Below are positions 1 to 11,475 of a stretch of 64,000 nucleotides of DNA, in pieces. Position 1 is the stretch's first letter. Each line of letters starts with the position of its first letter. The notes under the pieces are model-generated. The model worked only from the letters and a program-made list of their open reading frames with translations. It made no database searches and was not told the origin of the DNA. The position numbers and the translations under genes were made by a program. Source of the DNA: Corynebacterium atrinae (GTDB taxonomy: Bacteria; Actinomycetota; Actinomycetes; Mycobacteriales; Mycobacteriaceae); assembly GCF_030408455.1 (NCBI RefSeq), contig NZ_CP046977.1:1984001-2048000 (forward strand). The letters run 5' to 3'.

Positions 1-189
1 GCGTTCGGTGGGCGCGGCCTGGCTGGCATCATCACCTCGGAAGCCTTGGCCACGTCGGTTGCCGAGGGTTTCTCTATCGTCGCTGTCTGCCCGTTTGTGC
101 TCAAGTGGTTGCAGACCGAAGAGCATGACATCGAGTGGCGCAAGCCCACCCCGGCTGACCTGACGTGGCTGCAGGAGCACCTTCGATGA
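1..189 (+). CDS. GNAT-family N-acetyltransferase, C-terminal part (gene starts outside the window)
   Basis: Only the last 62 codons are present. The reading frame is open from base 1 and stops with TGA at 187-189. The peptide begins AFGGRGLAGIITSEAL, then has the CPFVLKWLQ segment. This resembles the small YidJ-like acetyltransferase fold, where a glycine-rich acetyl-CoA loop is followed by a helix, EG, and a conserved CPFV strand. The substrate cannot be told. The stop codon overlaps the ATG of the next gene (ATGA), so the two are probably translationally coupled. Confidence 0.6.
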   Translation, partial: AFGGRGLAGIITSEALATSVAEGFSIVAVCPFVLKWLQTEEHDIEWRKPTPADLTWLQEHLR

Positions 190-653
190 GTCATTCGGCC
201 CCGTACCTGGACAAGTTCTATCCAGAGATCTATCGCGAATTGGGGGATGTGACCCGGAAGCTGCGGGAGCTGTTCCCCGAGGTGGATCTGCCCATTGGTC
301 TCATCGAGCTGGTCAACATCCGCGTCAGCCAACTCAATGGTTGTGCCACCTGTCTGTCCATTCACGTCCCGGCGGCCCGGAGGGCTGGTGTGGAGGAGTT
401 CAAGCTCGACACGTTGAGTGCGTGGCGGATGGTCAAGGAGTTCAGCCCGCAGGAGCGCGCGGCCTTGGAGTTGGCGGAGGCACTCACGTTGCTACCCCAG
501 GATCGTGAGATTAGCCTCGCCGCCGTCGAGGCCTGTGAGGTGTTCGCGGAGGAACAGGTTGCCGCCCTGGAGTGGGCGATCATCATGATCAACGCGTTCA
601 ACCGGGTGTCTATTGCTTCTGGGCACCCGGTGATTAGGCCGCGGAAGCACTAG
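186..653 (+). CDS. AhpD-like / carboxymuconolactone decarboxylase-family protein
   Basis: A 155-residue protein with the all-helical CMD/AhpD fold and a CxxC redox pair in the segment LNGCATCLSIH, followed by a conserved histidine. That motif is typical of AhpD-like peroxidase-linked disulfide reductases rather than of the PcaC decarboxylase used in aromatic breakdown, so I do not assign it to the pca pathway. I chose the ATG at 186 because it overlaps the stop of the upstream acetyltransferase gene in an ATGA arrangement; an in-frame GTG at 165 lies inside that gene. The next gene is convergent and its end overlaps this one by a few bases. Confidence 0.75.
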   Translation: MSHSAPYLDKFYPEIYRELGDVTRKLRELFPEVDLPIGLIELVNIRVSQLNGCATCLSIHVPAARRAGVEEFKLDTLSAWRMVKEFSPQERAALELAEALTLLPQDREISLAAVEACEVFAEEQVAALEWAIIMINAFNRVSIASGHPVIRPRKH

Positions 654-1063
654 AGGTGCTGGGTGGTCAGCAGCCCGCGCTTCATCCTTTCGATGAGGGT
701 GGAGCGCAGGTGAAGGAGGTACCACCACACGATGATGAAGATGATGGCGATGATGCCCACTGAGGGGTGAATAAACACGCCTGCCAGGAGCAACACCTGC
801 AGCGCGAGGTTAACGGGCAGAGCCCACGGCAAGCGCTGCAGGAATGCCATGATGAGGTGGGCGGCACCGAGTGCGGTGATAGCGACCCAGTTGAAGGTGG
901 TCCAATAGGCGCCGTCATCGACGCGCAGGATGACAGTCAGGGCTAGCCAGATGGTTATCGCTTCAAGGACCAGCGTGCCCGCCATGACCCCGCGGATTCC
1001 CTTCATCGGGTCCTTGGCGGGTTCGTGGCCTGGGCCGAGGGGGCCGAACTCCGGGTTGCTCAT
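650..1063 (-). CDS. DUF4233 family small membrane protein
   Basis: 137 residues with about four hydrophobic segments: GVMAGTLVLEAITIWLALTVIL, a second around VAITALGAAHLIMAF, a third around LPVNLALQVLLLAGVFI, and a fourth around VGIIAIIFIIVWWYLLHL. The short N terminus is hydrophilic. DUF4233 proteins are a conserved actinobacterial family usually found directly downstream of folC, as here, where the start overlaps the folC stop by four bases. Function is unknown; co-transcription with valS and folC is likely. Confidence 0.8.
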   Translation of the reverse strand: MSNPEFGPLGPGHEPAKDPMKGIRGVMAGTLVLEAITIWLALTVILRVDDGAYWTTFNWVAITALGAAHLIMAFLQRLPWALPVNLALQVLLLAGVFIHPSVGIIAIIFIIVWWYLLHLRSTLIERMKRGLLTTQHL

Positions 1064-2595
1064 GCGGGGTCCTTTCCAAACAAGGTGCGGGCCTCGCCTG
1101 CGGTGACGACGGAGCCGGTGATAACCACGCCCGCCCCGGACTGAATGTCGGCGTCTTCGGCGAGTTCGACTGCCAGGGCGTAGGCACCGGGGAGGGTGTC
1201 GTCGACGTGGACGCGCTCCTCGCCGAAGATCTCGCGCGCGATGTCGGCGAGGTCGTAGGCGTCCAATGCGCGGGGGCTGGAGTTTTGGGTAACCACGATC
1301 TCGGAGAGGTAGGGCTCTAGTGCTTCGAGAATGCCGCGGGCATCTTTATCCCCCAGGACACCGACGACGCCGACGAGGCGGTTGAAGTTGAAGTCACGCT
1401 CCAGCGCCTGCCCGAGGGCGCGGGCGCCATGGGGGTTGTGGGCGGCGTCGATAAACGTCGAGGGCGATGTCCGCACCCGCTCAAGTCGACCTGGAGAGGT
1501 GACCTGCGCGAAGCCGTTGCGCACGGAGGCGATGTCGAGGGTACGTCCGGCCCCGGCGCCAAAGAAGGCTTCGACGGCGGCGAGCGCGACGGCCGCATTG
1601 CGAGCCTGGTGCTCCCCGGACAGCGGCAGGAAAATATCCTCGTATTCGCCCGCCAACCCACGGAGGGTGAGTTGCTGGCCGCCGACGGCGACCGTCGAAG
1701 AGACGACGCCGAACTCGACGCCTGCGCGCGCCACGGAGGCGTCGGCAAGCACTGCTTGTTCAAGGATGGCGCGCATGGCGGCGGGGTCCTGCTCGGCGAC
1801 GATGGCGACGTTATCGGGCGGGGTGAGCAGGTCATCGAGGTCCCACCGGGCCTTGATGATGCCGGCCTTTTCCGCCGCGATCTCCTCGATCGTGTCGCCG
1901 AGGTAGTCGGTGTGGTCGAGGCCAATGGGCATGATCACGGCGACGTCAGATTGGATGACATTGGTGGCATCCCAGCGCCCGCCCATGCCCACCTCGACGA
2001 CGGCGACGTCGATCGGCGTGTCCGCAAACGCGGTGTACGCCAACGCGACGAGAACCTCGAACTTCGACATCCGGCCGAGGCGCTCATCGACCATTTCGAC
2101 GAAGGGCTTGATCTCGTTCCACGTGCGGACGAAATCTCGGGGGTGAATCGGGGCGCCATCGATCGCGATTCGCTCGGTCACCAGCTGCAGGTGGGGGCTG
2201 GTGGTGCGCCCGGTGCGGCGGTGGAAGGCGCGCAGCAGCGACTCAATCATCCGTGCCGTCGACGTCTTGCCATTGGTGCCGGCGACGTGGATGGCTGGGT
2301 AGGAATTCTGCGGGGACCCCAAAAGGTCCATGAGCATCTCGATGCGCTCCAGCGACGGGTCGATCTTGGTCTCTGGCCAGCGGGTATCCAGCTCGGCGTC
2401 GGCCAGCATCAGCTCGGCGAGGTCCTGCGGGGTGACCTCCACCGTTGCCGGCTTTTCGACGTCCCCGAGCTCAATGTTGAGCTTTAATCCCTGGTCCGTC
2501 ACTTCGACGGCGTCGTTAAGGACGTCCAAGTCTTCCAAGTCTTCATCGTCGGCAGCGTTGGCGAGGATCTCTTCGCGCTCTTCTTCGTTGCTCAT
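1060..2595 (-). CDS. folC: Bifunctional dihydrofolate synthase / folylpolyglutamate synthase
   Basis: 511 residues, Mur-ligase-like ATP-dependent enzyme that joins glutamate to dihydropteroate and to reduced folates in the cytoplasm. The ATP-binding loop [11 protein letters not shown] lies at about residues 106-116; the central ligase signature region ([11 protein letters not shown], then [22 protein letters not shown]) and the C-terminal [11 protein letters not shown] motif are all present. An acidic N-terminal extension of roughly 75 residues precedes the conserved core, longer than in E. coli FolC. The start overlaps the valS stop by four bases (ATGA), so valS-folC-DUF4233 reads as one operon. 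Confidence 0.95.
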   Translation of the reverse strand: MSNEEEREEILANAADDEDLEDLDVLNDAVEVTDQGLKLNIELGDVEKPATVEVTPQDLAELMLADAELDTRWPETKIDPSLERIEMLMDLLGSPQNSYPAIHVAGTNGKTSTARMIESLLRAFHRRTGRTTSPHLQLVTERIAIDGAPIHPRDFVRTWNEIKPFVEMVDERLGRMSKFEVLVALAYTAFADTPIDVAVVEVGMGGRWDATNVIQSDVAVIMPIGLDHTDYLGDTIEEIAAEKAGIIKARWDLDDLLTPPDNVAIVAEQDPAAMRAILEQAVLADASVARAGVEFGVVSSTVAVGGQQLTLRGLAGEYEDIFLPLSGEHQARNAAVALAAVEAFFGAGAGRTLDIASVRNGFAQVTSPGRLERVRTSPSTFIDAAHNPHGARALGQALERDFNFNRLVGVVGVLGDKDARGILEALEPYLSEIVVTQNSSPRALDAYDLADIAREIFGEERVHVDDTLPGAYALAVELAEDADIQSGAGVVITGSVVTAGEARTLFGKDPA

Positions 2596-5306
2596 TTCAG
2601 GGCCTCCAAGCGGGCGGTGATGCGTTCGACTTCTTCCTGGGCAACGTGCTGACGAGTGCGGATCCTATCGACGACGGCGTCCGGGGCCTTCGACAAGAAC
2701 GCCTCGTTGCCGAGTTTCTTAGCGGTACCCTCCAACTCCTTGTGCGCGGCGGCCAAGTCCTTCTCCAGTCGCTTGCGCTCCGCGACGACATCGACGGTGC
2801 CGGAGGTATCCAACGCGACGGTGATCGTCGCCTGCGACAGGCGCAGCTCCAGGGAGGCTGACTCCGCGAAGTCTTCGCCCGGAGCCTCGACCTTGGCCAA
2901 GGAGCGCACTGCGGTCTCCAGGGATTCCAGGTCGGCGGCGGCAAAATCAAGGGCGGCCGGTACCTTCTGCGAGGGCTTGACACCCTGGTCAGAGCGGAAA
3001 CGGCGAATCTCGGTAATGAGCTTTTCCGCATCCGCGATACGGCGAGCTGCCACCTCATCCGTCGCCGCCCCGAGGTTCGTTTCCTCGACCGTGGGCCAGG
3101 AGGCCAAGACGATGGACTCCTGCTCCGTCAAGGCCTTCCACAACACCTCGGTAACGAATGGCATGGCTGGGTGGAGCAAGCGCAGGACGACGTCGAGGAC
3201 GCGGCCGAGGACCAGCTGGGTGTTGCGGCCTTCCTGGCTGAAGCCCTCGCGCGGGATCTGGGTCTTGGCAATCTCCAAGTACCAGTCACAGAACTCATCC
3301 CACGTGAAGTGGTACAACTCCTCATTCGCCTTGGCGAACTGGTAGTTGTCGAAGTAGCCGTCCACCTGCCCGCGCACCTGCTCCAGGCGATCGAGGATCC
3401 AGCGATCGGCGTCGGTGAGCTCCTCGCGCGGGGGCAGCTCGCCCACTTCGGCGCCGTTCATGAGGGCGAACTTGGTCGCGTTGAACAGCTTCGTGGCGAA
3501 GTTGCGGGAGGACTGGGCGGCATCCTCGCCGACCGGCAAATCGACGCCCGGGTTGGCGCCGCGGGCCAGGGTGAATCGGAGGGCATCCGCACCGAAACGC
3601 TCGACCCAATCCATCGGGTCAATGCCGTTGCCCAGGGACTTGGACATCTTGCGGCCAAACTCGTCGCGCACGAGGCCGTGGAGGAAGAGGTTGTCGAAGG
3701 GGACTTCCGGGCGTCCGTCGCGGCCCTCCCCCAGGATGTCCGGGGTGATGGTGGACGCAAACGTGCCAAACATCATCATGCGGGCGACCCAGAAGAAGAG
3801 GATGTCATACGCGGTGACCAAGACGGTCGTGGGGTAGAACTTCTCCAGCTCCGGGGTCTTCTCCGGCCAGCCCATGGTGGAGAACGGCCAAAGTGCGGAA
3901 GAGAACCACGTGTCGAGGACATCCGGGTCCTGCTCATACCCTTCCGGGGCCTGTTCGTCCGGGCCGACGCAGACAACCTCGCCGTTGGGGCCGTACCAGA
4001 TCGGGATGCGGTGGCCCCACCACAACTGGCGAGAAATCGTCCAATCGTGCATGTTGTCCACCCAGTCGAAGTACCGCGGCTCCATGCTCTGCGGGTGGAT
4101 CACGGTGTCGCCTTCGCGGATGGCATCTCCAGCCATCTGGGCCAACTCGTCGACCTTGACGAACCACTGCAGGGACAGGCGCGGCTCAATCGGCTCGCCG
4201 GAACGCTCCGAGTGGCCGACGGAGTGGACGTAGGGGCGGATCTCCTTGACGATGCGACCTTGCTCGGCGAGAGCCTCGCGCACGGCGACGCGCGCCTCCT
4301 CGCGGCTGAGCCCATCGAACTGAGTGCCCGTGTCGCAGATATGGCCGGTCTTGTCCATGATCGACGGCATATCAAGATTGTGGCGCTGGCCGAGGGCGTG
4401 GTCATTGGGATCATGAGCCGGGGTGATCTTCACGGCACCGGAGCCGAACTCCGGGTCCACGTAGTCGTCGGCTACGACGACCAGCGACAGATCCGAGCGG
4501 AAGGGGTGCGGAAGGGTCTGCCCGACGAGGTCCGCGTAGCGGGCATCGTCCGGGTGCACGGCCACAGCGACGTCGCCAAGCATTGTTTCCAACCGGGTGG
4601 TGGCGACGACGATGTGCGGCTCATCATCATTCATGGAGCCATAGCGGAAGGAGACGAGCTCGCCCTCGACGTCCTGGTACACGACCTCGATGTCGGAGAC
4701 GGCCGTCTCGAGGACCGGGGACCAGTTGACCAGGCGGTTGGCGCGGTAAATGAGGCCGCGGTCGAAGAGTTCCTTGAAGATCGTCTGGACGGCGCGCGAC
4801 AAGCCCTCGTCGAGGGTGAAGCGCTCGCGGGACCAATCGACGGAATCGCCGATCGCCCGCATCTGATCCGTGATCGTGCCGCCGAACTGCTCCTTCCACT
4901 CCCAAACCTTGGCAATGAACTCCTCGCGGCCGTAGTCGTAGCGATCCTTGCCCTCGGTCTCCTTGAGCATCGCCTCGACCTTGGTCTGCGTCGCGATACC
5001 CGCATGGTCCATGCCTGGAAGCCACAGGACTTCAAAGCCCTCCATCCGCTTGCGGCGCACCAAGCTATCCATGAGAGTGTGGTCCAGCGCGTGCCCCATA
5101 TGCAGCTGACCAGTCACATTGGGCGGCGGCAGGACAATCGAATAGGCCGGCTTCTCCGAAGCGGGATCAGCGGTGAAATAACCAGCATCCACCCACCCTT
5201 GGTAGAGATCGGACTCCACCGCCTGGGGATCCCACGATTTCGGAAGCGCGCCGCTGCGGTCTTGGCCCATTGTTTGCCCCATAGTTTGCTCAGTCACGCG
5301 CCCCAT
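2592..5306 (-). CDS. valS: Valyl-tRNA synthetase
   Basis: 904 residues, class Ia aminoacyl-tRNA synthetase charging tRNA-Val. The HIGH-type signature appears as GQLHMGHAL near the N terminus and the KMSKS loop as [10 protein letters not shown] in the second half. The editing domain lies between them, and a C-terminal coiled-coil arm (rich in [13 protein letters not shown] heptads) ends the protein, as expected of ValRS. The start is uncertain: the first ATG at 5306 has no clear ribosome-binding site, and in-frame GTG/ATG codons follow within 15 residues; the conserved part begins at LPKSWDP. No T-box leader is visible upstream. Confidence 0.96.
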   Translation of the reverse strand: MGRVTEQTMGQTMGQDRSGALPKSWDPQAVESDLYQGWVDAGYFTADPASEKPAYSIVLPPPNVTGQLHMGHALDHTLMDSLVRRKRMEGFEVLWLPGMDHAGIATQTKVEAMLKETEGKDRYDYGREEFIAKVWEWKEQFGGTITDQMRAIGDSVDWSRERFTLDEGLSRAVQTIFKELFDRGLIYRANRLVNWSPVLETAVSDIEVVYQDVEGELVSFRYGSMNDDEPHIVVATTRLETMLGDVAVAVHPDDARYADLVGQTLPHPFRSDLSLVVVADDYVDPEFGSGAVKITPAHDPNDHALGQRHNLDMPSIMDKTGHICDTGTQFDGLSREEARVAVREALAEQGRIVKEIRPYVHSVGHSERSGEPIEPRLSLQWFVKVDELAQMAGDAIREGDTVIHPQSMEPRYFDWVDNMHDWTISRQLWWGHRIPIWYGPNGEVVCVGPDEQAPEGYEQDPDVLDTWFSSALWPFSTMGWPEKTPELEKFYPTTVLVTAYDILFFWVARMMMFGTFASTITPDILGEGRDGRPEVPFDNLFLHGLVRDEFGRKMSKSLGNGIDPMDWVERFGADALRFTLARGANPGVDLPVGEDAAQSSRNFATKLFNATKFALMNGAEVGELPPREELTDADRWILDRLEQVRGQVDGYFDNYQFAKANEELYHFTWDEFCDWYLEIAKTQIPREGFSQEGRNTQLVLGRVLDVVLRLLHPAMPFVTEVLWKALTEQESIVLASWPTVEETNLGAATDEVAARRIADAEKLITEIRRFRSDQGVKPSQKVPAALDFAAADLESLETAVRSLAKVEAPGEDFAESASLELRLSQATITVALDTSGTVDVVAERKRLEKDLAAAHKELEGTAKKLGNEAFLSKAPDAVVDRIRTRQHVAQEEVERITARLEALK

Positions 5307-5349
5307 CTTAGCGTTCAGGCCACACGGCTCGGCCCACGCCTGACCGGTT

Positions 5350-5355
5350 TAGAAT
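5350..5355 (+). promoter_or_regulatory. Candidate -10 box (TAGAAT) for the 5362 gene
   Basis: TAGAAT fits the actinobacterial TAnnnT hexamer and ends six bases before the GTG start at 5362. This spacing would give a leaderless or nearly leaderless transcript. No good -35 is visible. Confidence 0.4.
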
Positions 5356-5361
5356 GAGCAG

Positions 5362-6399
5362 GTGAATTCGACCTCCCGCCTTCTGTGGATCGCAGGACTG
5401 CCTGCCGCTGTCCCTGCTCGCGACCGCGCCCAGCATCTGGCGCAGCGCAGTGCCCCCGGAGCCAGCCTCTTCGCGGTAGGCACGGTCGTGGATACGGTGC
5501 TATCCAACTCGTTGAACCAAGAGGACTGGGAAGCGCTCTATGGGGCGGCCGATCAGGGTGCCGTGCTGGACAACCTCTTCCTTCCCTTGCTCATCAGCTT
5601 CTTCGCGGTAGCCCTCGCGCCACTATGCTTCTGGCTGATCCTGCGATACCTGCCCGAGAAGCCAAGCCTGATCGCCGCGCTGGCGCTGCTGGTGTTGTCG
5701 GTGGTCGCGCCGCTAGTCCTGGGCTTTCCCCTCCTCGCGAGTGCGGCATGGGTGGGGTTCGTGGTTCTTCTCACCTATAGCGGCTGGGCCCACCTGATGC
5801 TGTGGACTTCCCTGCGAGCGGTGCGCGAGATCCCCGACTCCCTGAGACACAGCATGGCCTACCTGCCCCTGCTGCTTGTCGCCTTCCTGTTTTTCTTCTT
5901 CAACTCGAACCTCTGGCAGCTGGGCACGGCCTGGAACGTCAATCAAGCCCTGACGGTGGCGCTGCTGCTTTGGACGGTCGGCGCAGTCGTCTGCGTGGTC
6001 ACGGTCAACCGCCACACCCAGCTCGTGCTGGAGGAAGTCGAAAGAAAGCTGCCCTTCCGCATCAAGCTCAACATCCGGTGGAACGCCGCCACGGTGTACC
6101 TGGCTCAGGCGAGCTTCTTCGGAATGCTCGTGTTCGTCGGTTTCCTCATCCTCGGGCTGACGGCGGTCCCCCAGGCCACCATCGCACTGTGGACCGGCGC
6201 CCCGGCGGTCCTGGTCAAACTCGGGCCGCTGGCGATCTCCGGCACGCTAGTGAAGGTGAGCTGGGTGCTCGGCGGATTCGCCAGCCTCTACATGGCCACC
6301 ACCGCCGCGGGTGACCGGGAACGTCAAGCCGAACACCTAGGCCCCGTCGTCGACGAGCTTGGCAGCGCGCTCCGCGAGACGTTCGATCACCGCGATTGA
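5362..6399 (+). CDS. Polytopic membrane protein of unknown function; N terminus possibly frame-disturbed
   Basis: 345 residues with about seven hydrophobic segments (for example LLISFFAVALAPLCFWLIL, the stretch from SLIAALALLVLSVV, LLLVAFLFFFF, and YLAQASFFGMLVFVGFLIL). No catalytic motif is recognised. Residues about 15-35 read as charged, non-membrane sequence (PARDRAQHLAQR). The same DNA in another frame gives a hydrophobic SLLATAPSIWRSAVPP, which would continue the N-terminal membrane segment WIAGLP. A small duplication near 5410 and loss of one C in the C-run near 5456 would explain this. The gene is convergent with the Hsp70-like gene, 45 bases away. Confidence 0.65.
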   Translation: MNSTSRLLWIAGLPAAVPARDRAQHLAQRSAPGASLFAVGTVVDTVLSNSLNQEDWEALYGAADQGAVLDNLFLPLLISFFAVALAPLCFWLILRYLPEKPSLIAALALLVLSVVAPLVLGFPLLASAAWVGFVVLLTYSGWAHLMLWTSLRAVREIPDSLRHSMAYLPLLLVAFLFFFFNSNLWQLGTAWNVNQALTVALLLWTVGAVVCVVTVNRHTQLVLEEVERKLPFRIKLNIRWNAATVYLAQASFFGMLVFVGFLILGLTAVPQATIALWTGAPAVLVKLGPLAISGTLVKVSWVLGGFASLYMATTAAGDRERQAEHLGPVVDELGSALRETFDHRD

Positions 6400-6444
6400 G
6401 CCCTGCGGGTGTTGAGATGGATTTTCTTGCAGGTCACCTGTGGA

Positions 6445-7950
6445 CTAATCCGCACCTCTCCCGGCCAGGGAGACGTTAGCGAGAACGGAAATCCCCTGGG
6501 AGGGGACGTCGATGCGGATGGAGGCGATGCCGTCGGGGTCGATGGTGACGGTCTCCTCAACCTCCGGCCATATATCGCTGTGCTCCACGGGAACCTGGGT
6601 GAGGTCGGCGACGTCTTTCAGAGCCACATCGAAGGGGACGAGGACCTCGGCGATCAGCGCCAGGTCACCCGGGGTATCGCGGGAGGCATCCAACGCGGAG
6701 TATTCCACGAAGCGGAACCAGCCAACGTTGTGTGCCGCCCGATAGCGGCGGGTGATGCGGATCGTGCCCGAAGAATCGGGACGGGTGCCGGGGGCAACCA
6801 ACGGATCGAAGCTAACTCCTCGACCGCCGTCGCGTTCCCGGAAGACCCCGACCCCGCGGGAAAGCCGATCGCGCAGCAAATACCCGGATGTCGGATCAAC
6901 GGCGATAGCCAGACCCACCGCAGTGGAAGCAGTGGGTAGCGGCGAGCGGTGCACACGACGCCCAAACCGCTCCCGCAGTAGGCGCGGCACCAACGGCAGC
7001 GAGGAGGCTCCGCCGACCAAGTAGACTCCGGCGACGTCCGTGTCGGTCAGTGATTCCGACGACCCGACCAGGGGGCGAATCGCGTCAAGGGTGCGCTCGA
7101 CCAGCGGGGTCACGGCGTCATAAAACTCCGGCACCCCGACGACAATGTCCTCGTAGCTGATTTCCAACACGAGGCGACGCGACTGCGGCTTGAGCTGCTC
7201 CTTGGCGGTGCGGGCCTCGTCGAGTAGGCGGCGGCGGGCGCGACGACCGAAGGCATCGGCATCGCGCCCCGCGATACCCAGCGCCATGTCTGCCAGGATC
7301 TCATCAAAATCATCGCCGCCCAGGTGGCTGATACCCAGCGAATTCTCGACGTCGTGCTGGTGCCCATCGATGCGCACCAAGGTGGCATCGAAGGTGCCTC
7401 CGCCCAGGTCGTACACGATGACGCTCGAGCGCTTCGCGGTCAGCGTCCGGGCGTGGCGATGAGAATATTCGAAGGCCGCGGCACTGGGTTCGTTGACCAA
7501 ACCGAGGACGTTCGCGCCCGCGCGGGTGAAGGCATCGAGGGTGAGCAGGCGCTGCGCGGAACGAGAGTTCGCGGGGACGCCGAGCATAATTTCAATATCG
7601 GAGGTGTCATCTAACGCTGCCTGATACTCCCGCAGCGCCTCGATGACCCCGGTGGCGAAGGTGCACAGCACTTCCCCCAGGGGCCGTGACTCATCACCGA
7701 GGTCCACCGGAGTATCAGCGGTGACATCGGGAGAACCGAGCAGGCGCTTGAAGGAACGGGCCAACGTGGGGTAGTCCCGGGACACGGCTGACCAGCCGGC
7801 CAACAGTCGATCACCGTCGAGGGCGACGACGGAAGGAATGTGATCCTGGGCGTCGCCGTTGGCGTCCATGAAGTTGACCAGCGGGTAGTTCCCACGGTCT
7901 ACCGCGGCGACGACGGTGCGGGTTGTGCCGAAATCAATCCCAAAACGCAT
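6445..7950 (-). CDS. Hsp70/DnaK-like ATPase
   Basis: 501 residues. The actin-like ATPase fold is shown by the phosphate-1 motif IDFGTTRTVVAAVD at the N terminus, the phosphate-2 motif YDLGGGTFDATLVRIDG, and the adenosine motif YLVGGASSLPLVPRLL. After the nucleotide-binding domain there is only a short C-terminal region of roughly 120 residues, so the full substrate-binding domain of DnaK is missing. It is therefore an Hsp70 relative, not DnaK itself. I chose the ATG at 7950, giving MRFGIDFGTTRT; the longer frame upstream adds basic residues with no homology. Its client or partner is unknown. Confidence 0.8.
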   Translation of the reverse strand: MRFGIDFGTTRTVVAAVDRGNYPLVNFMDANGDAQDHIPSVVALDGDRLLAGWSAVSRDYPTLARSFKRLLGSPDVTADTPVDLGDESRPLGEVLCTFATGVIEALREYQAALDDTSDIEIMLGVPANSRSAQRLLTLDAFTRAGANVLGLVNEPSAAAFEYSHRHARTLTAKRSSVIVYDLGGGTFDATLVRIDGHQHDVENSLGISHLGGDDFDEILADMALGIAGRDADAFGRRARRRLLDEARTAKEQLKPQSRRLVLEISYEDIVVGVPEFYDAVTPLVERTLDAIRPLVGSSESLTDTDVAGVYLVGGASSLPLVPRLLRERFGRRVHRSPLPTASTAVGLAIAVDPTSGYLLRDRLSRGVGVFRERDGGRGVSFDPLVAPGTRPDSSGTIRITRRYRAAHNVGWFRFVEYSALDASRDTPGDLALIAEVLVPFDVALKDVADLTQVPVEHSDIWPEVEETVTIDPDGIASIRIDVPSQGISVLANVSLAGRGAD

Positions 7951-7973
7951 GAACCTGACCCTACTCCACAGCG

Positions 7974-8013
7974 AAAACCTCACCCGGACCGACAAGCTGG
8001 GGTCCGGGTGAGG
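7974..8013 (-). terminator. Rho-independent terminator of mdh
   Basis: CCTCACCCGGACC (7978-7990) pairs perfectly with GGTCCGGGTGAGG (8001-8013) around a 10-base loop, 13 bp of mostly GC stem. Read on the minus strand the stem is followed by TTTTCGC. It begins about 20 bases after the mdh stop codon and lies just upstream of the Hsp70-like gene on the same strand. Confidence 0.85.
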
Positions 8014-8034
8014 CTGACAGACGAATTACTTTTT

Positions 8035-9337
<1,303 letters not shown>

Positions 9338-10105
9338 ATGCACATCAACGACATAGCAGCAGAGGAATCAAGCCCCCGTGGGCTTGACGGCGCGTTTGAC
9401 AGCCAGCTTGTTGATGCCGCGACCGTCGATATGGTCATCGACATCGCCCTTCAGCAGTTCGCAAAAGAGGGTTTCCAGGAAACCAAGCTGGATTCCATCG
9501 CCAAGAAGTCAGGCATGTCCAAGCGGATGATCCACTATCACTTTGGTGATAAGAAAGGCCTCTACCGGCGCTGCATCGTCGAGGCCTTCGATCGGATTCA
9601 CCCCACCGCGCAGGACGTTGATATCGACTCGAGCGTGCCGGTGGAGGGGGTAACCAAACTCGTCAATGCCGTGTACTCGAAGATGTCCACCAACCCGGAA
9701 TCAGTGCGAGTGTTATCGCTGGAGTGCTTGCATGATGTGCTCAATGTCACCGAGCTATCAACGATGGCTAAGCACTCCGAGGTCTTACTCCTCTTGGACA
9801 AACTCCTCATGATTGGCCAAGATTCCGGGGCCTTCCGGCCTGGTATCTCCGCCGATGACCTCTTTTACCTGCTGTGGTCGCTGACGTTTTTCCGCGTCAG
9901 CCACCGCGACTTCATGGTGAGCATCTTCGACGTTGATACGACGAGCGAGGACAATACTGCCGGGATTCGCCGACTAACGGTCGATTCGATCCTCGCGTTT
10001 TTGACCTCGAACCTGTCCAACAACGGACACGACAGCTACCTCGTCTCTGACCGGGTCAGCGACGAGGAGCAGTCCTCAGGCTTGGGTGTCTACGACACCG
10101 AATAG
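9338..10105 (+). CDS. TetR-family transcriptional regulator
   Basis: 255 residues. The N-terminal helix-turn-helix is clear: VIDIALQQFAKEGFQETKLDSIAKKSGMSKRMIHYHFGDKKGLY pattern at about residues 32-75 (helix 3 includes SKRMIHYHF). The C-terminal ligand-binding domain is TetR-like in length, with a roughly 40-residue polar tail. An AAAGG sequence precedes the ATG at 9338. The gene is divergent from mdh, and in related corynebacteria a TetR gene also occupies this place; the effector is unknown. It is convergent with clpX, only 10 bases away. Confidence 0.85.
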   Translation: MHINDIAAEESSPRGLDGAFDSQLVDAATVDMVIDIALQQFAKEGFQETKLDSIAKKSGMSKRMIHYHFGDKKGLYRRCIVEAFDRIHPTAQDVDIDSSVPVEGVTKLVNAVYSKMSTNPESVRVLSLECLHDVLNVTELSTMAKHSEVLLLLDKLLMIGQDSGAFRPGISADDLFYLLWSLTFFRVSHRDFMVSIFDVDTTSEDNTAGIRRLTVDSILAFLTSNLSNNGHDSYLVSDRVSDEEQSSGLGVYDTE

Positions 10106-10115
10106 CCCGAGGTGT

Positions 10116-11408
10116 CTAAGCAGTCTCCTGTTTGTCCACCAACACGAGTTCCGGCTCTGCCTCCCCGCGGACGACGTCGGCGGTGATGACTACCTGGTCG
10201 ATGTCCTCCCGATCGGGAATGTCGAACATGATGGGCACCAGCAGTTCCTCCATGATGGCGCGAAGGCCTCGGGCTCCGGTCCCCCGTTCCAAGGCCAGCT
10301 CGGCGATGACTTCCATGGCGCCGGGCGCGAAGACGAGGCGAACATCGTCCATCTCGAAGAGGCGCTCGTACTGCTTGACCAGGGAGTTTCTCGGCTCGGT
10401 GAGCACCTTGACCAGGGAGGAGGCGTCGAGGTTGTCCACGGTAGCCACGACGGGCAAGCGACCGATGAACTCGGGGATGAGGCCGAACTTGACCAGATCT
10501 TCGGGGCGGACCTGGGAAAACATGTCCTGCGACTCGCGGTCGGAGGCGGATTCGATCTCTGCGCCGAAGCCGATCCCCTTCTTGCCCACTCGCTCGGACA
10601 CGACCTTCTCAAGTCCGGCGAAGGCACCAGCGACGATGAAGAGAATGTTGGAGGTATCGAGCTGGATGAACTCCTGGTTCGGATGCTTGCGCCCGCCCTG
10701 CGGCGGGATCGACGCGACAGTGCCTTCGAGGATCTTGAGCAGTGCCTGCTGCACGCCCTCGCCGGAGACGTCGCGCGTGATAGACGGATTGTCGGACTTG
10801 CGGGAAATCTTGTCCACTTCGTCAACGTAAATGATGCCGCGCTGGGCACGCTGCACATCAAAGTCGGCGGCCTGGAGGAGCTTGAGCAGGATGTTTTCCA
10901 CGTCCTCGCCTACGTAGCCGGCCTCGGTGAGGGAGGTGGCGTCGGCGATGGCGAAGGGCACATCCAGCATTCGGGCCAGGGTTTGGGCTAGATAAGTCTT
11001 GCCAGATCCGGTCGGGCCGAGGAGGAGGATGTTGGACTTGGCGATCTCCACCTCGTCCTTCTTCGACTTCCGCTTGGACATTGAAGCGCTCGCGCCGCCG
11101 TTGTCATCGCTGCGGATTCGCTTGTAATGGTTGTACACGGCGACAGCGAGGATGCGCTTGGCTTTGTCCTGGCCAATCACGTAATTGTCCAGGAAGGAGG
11201 AGATCTGCGACGGGCGTGGGAGCTTGTCTTCCTTCTTCTCCGCGGCTTCCTGGGCACCGAGCTCTTCTTCGATGATCTCGTTGCACAGCTCGATGCACTC
11301 GTCGCAAATGTAGACCCCACCGCCGGCGATGAGTTTCTTCACTTGCTTCTGGCTTTTCCCGCAGAAGGAGCACTTGAGCAGGTCGGCGCTTTCTTGCATG
11401 TGTGCCAT
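10116..11408 (-). CDS. clpX: ClpX, ATP-dependent unfoldase subunit of the Clp protease
   Basis: 430 residues. The N-terminal zinc-binding domain has the pairs CSFC and CDEC at about residues 13-41. The AAA+ core has Walker A GPTGSGKT, Walker [11 protein letters not shown], the pore-loop region after [10 protein letters not shown], and sensor-2 [11 protein letters not shown]. ClpX delivers unfolded substrates to the ClpP1P2 core, which is encoded about 28 kb away in this window. An in-frame ATG at codon 4 is an alternative start. Confidence 0.97.
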   Translation of the reverse strand: MAHMQESADLLKCSFCGKSQKQVKKLIAGGGVYICDECIELCNEIIEEELGAQEAAEKKEDKLPRPSQISSFLDNYVIGQDKAKRILAVAVYNHYKRIRSDDNGGASASMSKRKSKKDEVEIAKSNILLLGPTGSGKTYLAQTLARMLDVPFAIADATSLTEAGYVGEDVENILLKLLQAADFDVQRAQRGIIYVDEVDKISRKSDNPSITRDVSGEGVQQALLKILEGTVASIPPQGGRKHPNQEFIQLDTSNILFIVAGAFAGLEKVVSERVGKKGIGFGAEIESASDRESQDMFSQVRPEDLVKFGLIPEFIGRLPVVATVDNLDASSLVKVLTEPRNSLVKQYERLFEMDDVRLVFAPGAMEVIAELALERGTGARGLRAIMEELLVPIMFDIPDREDIDQVVITADVVRGEAEPELVLVDKQETA

Positions 11409-11475
11409 ATCGGTCGTTGGTCTCGCTTCGCTGTAGGCAGAGGTGAGCTAAGTTCTACCCACTCTAGTAGCCCGG

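Noticed and set aside
186..653. CMD-family protein considered as PcaC (carboxymuconolactone decarboxylase)
   Set aside because: The CxxC pair and flanking histidine are AhpD-like, it is far from the pca genes, and it is coupled to an acetyltransferase gene.
1429..2487. Long plus-strand open frame opposite folC
   Set aside because: It is antisense to a clearly conserved gene; composition is that of a high-GC shadow frame. The same applies to the long frames opposite valS (3171-5357) and across catB/catA (29637-31430).
5307..5361. T-box leader for valS
   Set aside because: The gap upstream is only 55 bases and contains no specifier hairpin or T-box sequence.
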